A DNA stretch of 15,577 nucleotides from DAIRET01 sp036795455 (GTDB lineage Bacteria; Bacteroidota; Ignavibacteria; Ignavibacteriales; Ignavibacteriaceae): contig DAIRET010000060.1 in the NCBI GenBank assembly GCA_036795455.1, forward strand, positions 1 to 15,577, read 5' to 3'. Numbering within the stretch: the stretch's first letter is position 1; every line of letters starts with the position of its first letter. Below are positions 15,160-15,577 of this stretch, one piece after another. Position numbers and translations under genes: made by a program. The notes under the pieces are model-generated. The model ran no database searches. It was given only the letters and a program-made list of their open reading frames with translations, and was not told the origin of the DNA.

Positions 15160-15577
15160 ATGACAAACTTTGCCACAATCGATAAATCAAAATCTTTATC
15201 AGCCGTACTAAAAGTAGTTGGAGTAGGCGGAGGCGGATGCAACGCTATTGAGTCCATGATAAGACGCGGACTTACCGGTGTTGAATACGTCGCCGTTAAT
15301 ACTGATGCACAGGTACTTGAAAGCAACAGTGCACATCATAAATTGCAGGTAGGGGTGAAAATTACAAAAGGACTTGGTGCCGGAGCCGATCCTAATGTTG
15401 GCAGAAAAGCAGTTGAAGAAGATAAAGAAAGAATTGCTGAAATTCTTACCGGCAGCGATATGGTTTTTGTAACTACCGGCATGGGCGGCGGTACAGGTAC
15501 CGGTGGAACTCCTGTAGTTGCTTCGATTGCAAAAAGCCTCGGCTCACTTGTTATTGGTGTTGTTACAAAACCTTTCC
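15160..15577 (+). CDS. ftsZ: Cell division protein FtsZ, N-terminal part (cut by window end)
   Basis: 139 codons plus one base are present, with no stop; a typical FtsZ has about 350-450 residues, so roughly the last two thirds lie beyond the edge. FtsZ is the tubulin-like GTPase that forms the division ring. Visible are the N-terminal GTP-binding loop VVGVGGGGCNAIESMI (G21-C27-N28), VAVNTDAQVL, the segment KITKGLGAGADPNVGRKA, and the tubulin signature GGGTGTG (109-115). The signature is followed by GTP where AAP is most common, a small deviation outside the core glycines. The start is fixed by the GGAGG site and a typical short N-terminus before the first strand. Confidence 0.97.
   Translation, partial: MTNFATIDKSKSLSAVLKVVGVGGGGCNAIESMIRRGLTGVEYVAVNTDAQVLESNSAHHKLQVGVKITKGLGAGADPNVGRKAVEEDKERIAEILTGSDMVFVTTGMGGGTGTGGTPVVASIAKSLGSLVIGVVTKPF

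Noticed and set aside
14769..15326. Long open frame of 185 codons on the - strand
   Set aside because: It lies antisense to the ends of ftsA and ftsZ, whose motifs are intact. Its product is low-complexity (Ser/Thr/Pro-rich) with no recognisable domain, and there is no ribosome site.
1..15577. An undescribed system, mobile element, CRISPR array or RNA gene
   Set aside because: Both strands were read for these. Apart from the partial gene at the left and the 188-base leader, all the sequence is accounted for by conserved division and cell-wall genes with intact motifs. No direct repeats, transposase, integrase or tRNA-like fold was seen.

Overview
The window is an almost complete division and cell wall (dcw) cluster on the + strand. 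It is preceded by the 3' end of an unrelated gene and cut at the right edge inside ftsZ. The DNA is AT-rich. The gene order is mraZ, rsmH, ftsL, ftsI, murE, murF, mraY, murD, ftsW, murG, murC, ftsQ, ftsA, ftsZ. There is no murB or ddl between murC and ftsQ, MurE is of the meso-diaminopimelate type, and the division transpeptidase carries a C-terminal PASTA domain. This combination fits a Gram-negative bacterium of the Bacteroidota/Chlorobiota/Ignavibacteriota group. An Ignavibacteria-like organism is my best guess, by inference from order and protein style and not from a search.

Layout. Positions 1-337 hold the C-terminal end of a HEAT-repeat-like protein. Positions 338-525 are the only substantial non-coding stretch. 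It contains a strong intrinsic terminator (370-402), one or two candidate promoters, and a 10-bp-phased array of TGGGN boxes matching the known MraZ operator type, embedded in a long dyad ending five bases before the mraZ start codon. From 526 to 13890 twelve genes follow one another with every junction overlapping (1, 4 or 14 nt). ftsA follows after 3 nt, and ftsZ after 21 nt with its own strong Shine-Dalgarno sequence.

How the genes work together. MraZ is the likely autoregulator of the operon and RsmH methylates 16S rRNA. MurC, MurD, MurE and MurF add the peptide to UDP-MurNAc. MraY moves the product onto the lipid carrier (lipid I) and MurG adds GlcNAc (lipid II). FtsW and FtsI polymerise and cross-link it at the septum. 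FtsL and FtsQ are bitopic divisome proteins, and FtsA tethers the FtsZ ring to the membrane.

I see no mobile element, CRISPR array, RNA gene or unknown system. The coding content is conserved core machinery. The part most worth a second look is the mraZ leader (roughly 405-525), where the operator array, a 17-bp stem and two alternative promoters overlap.
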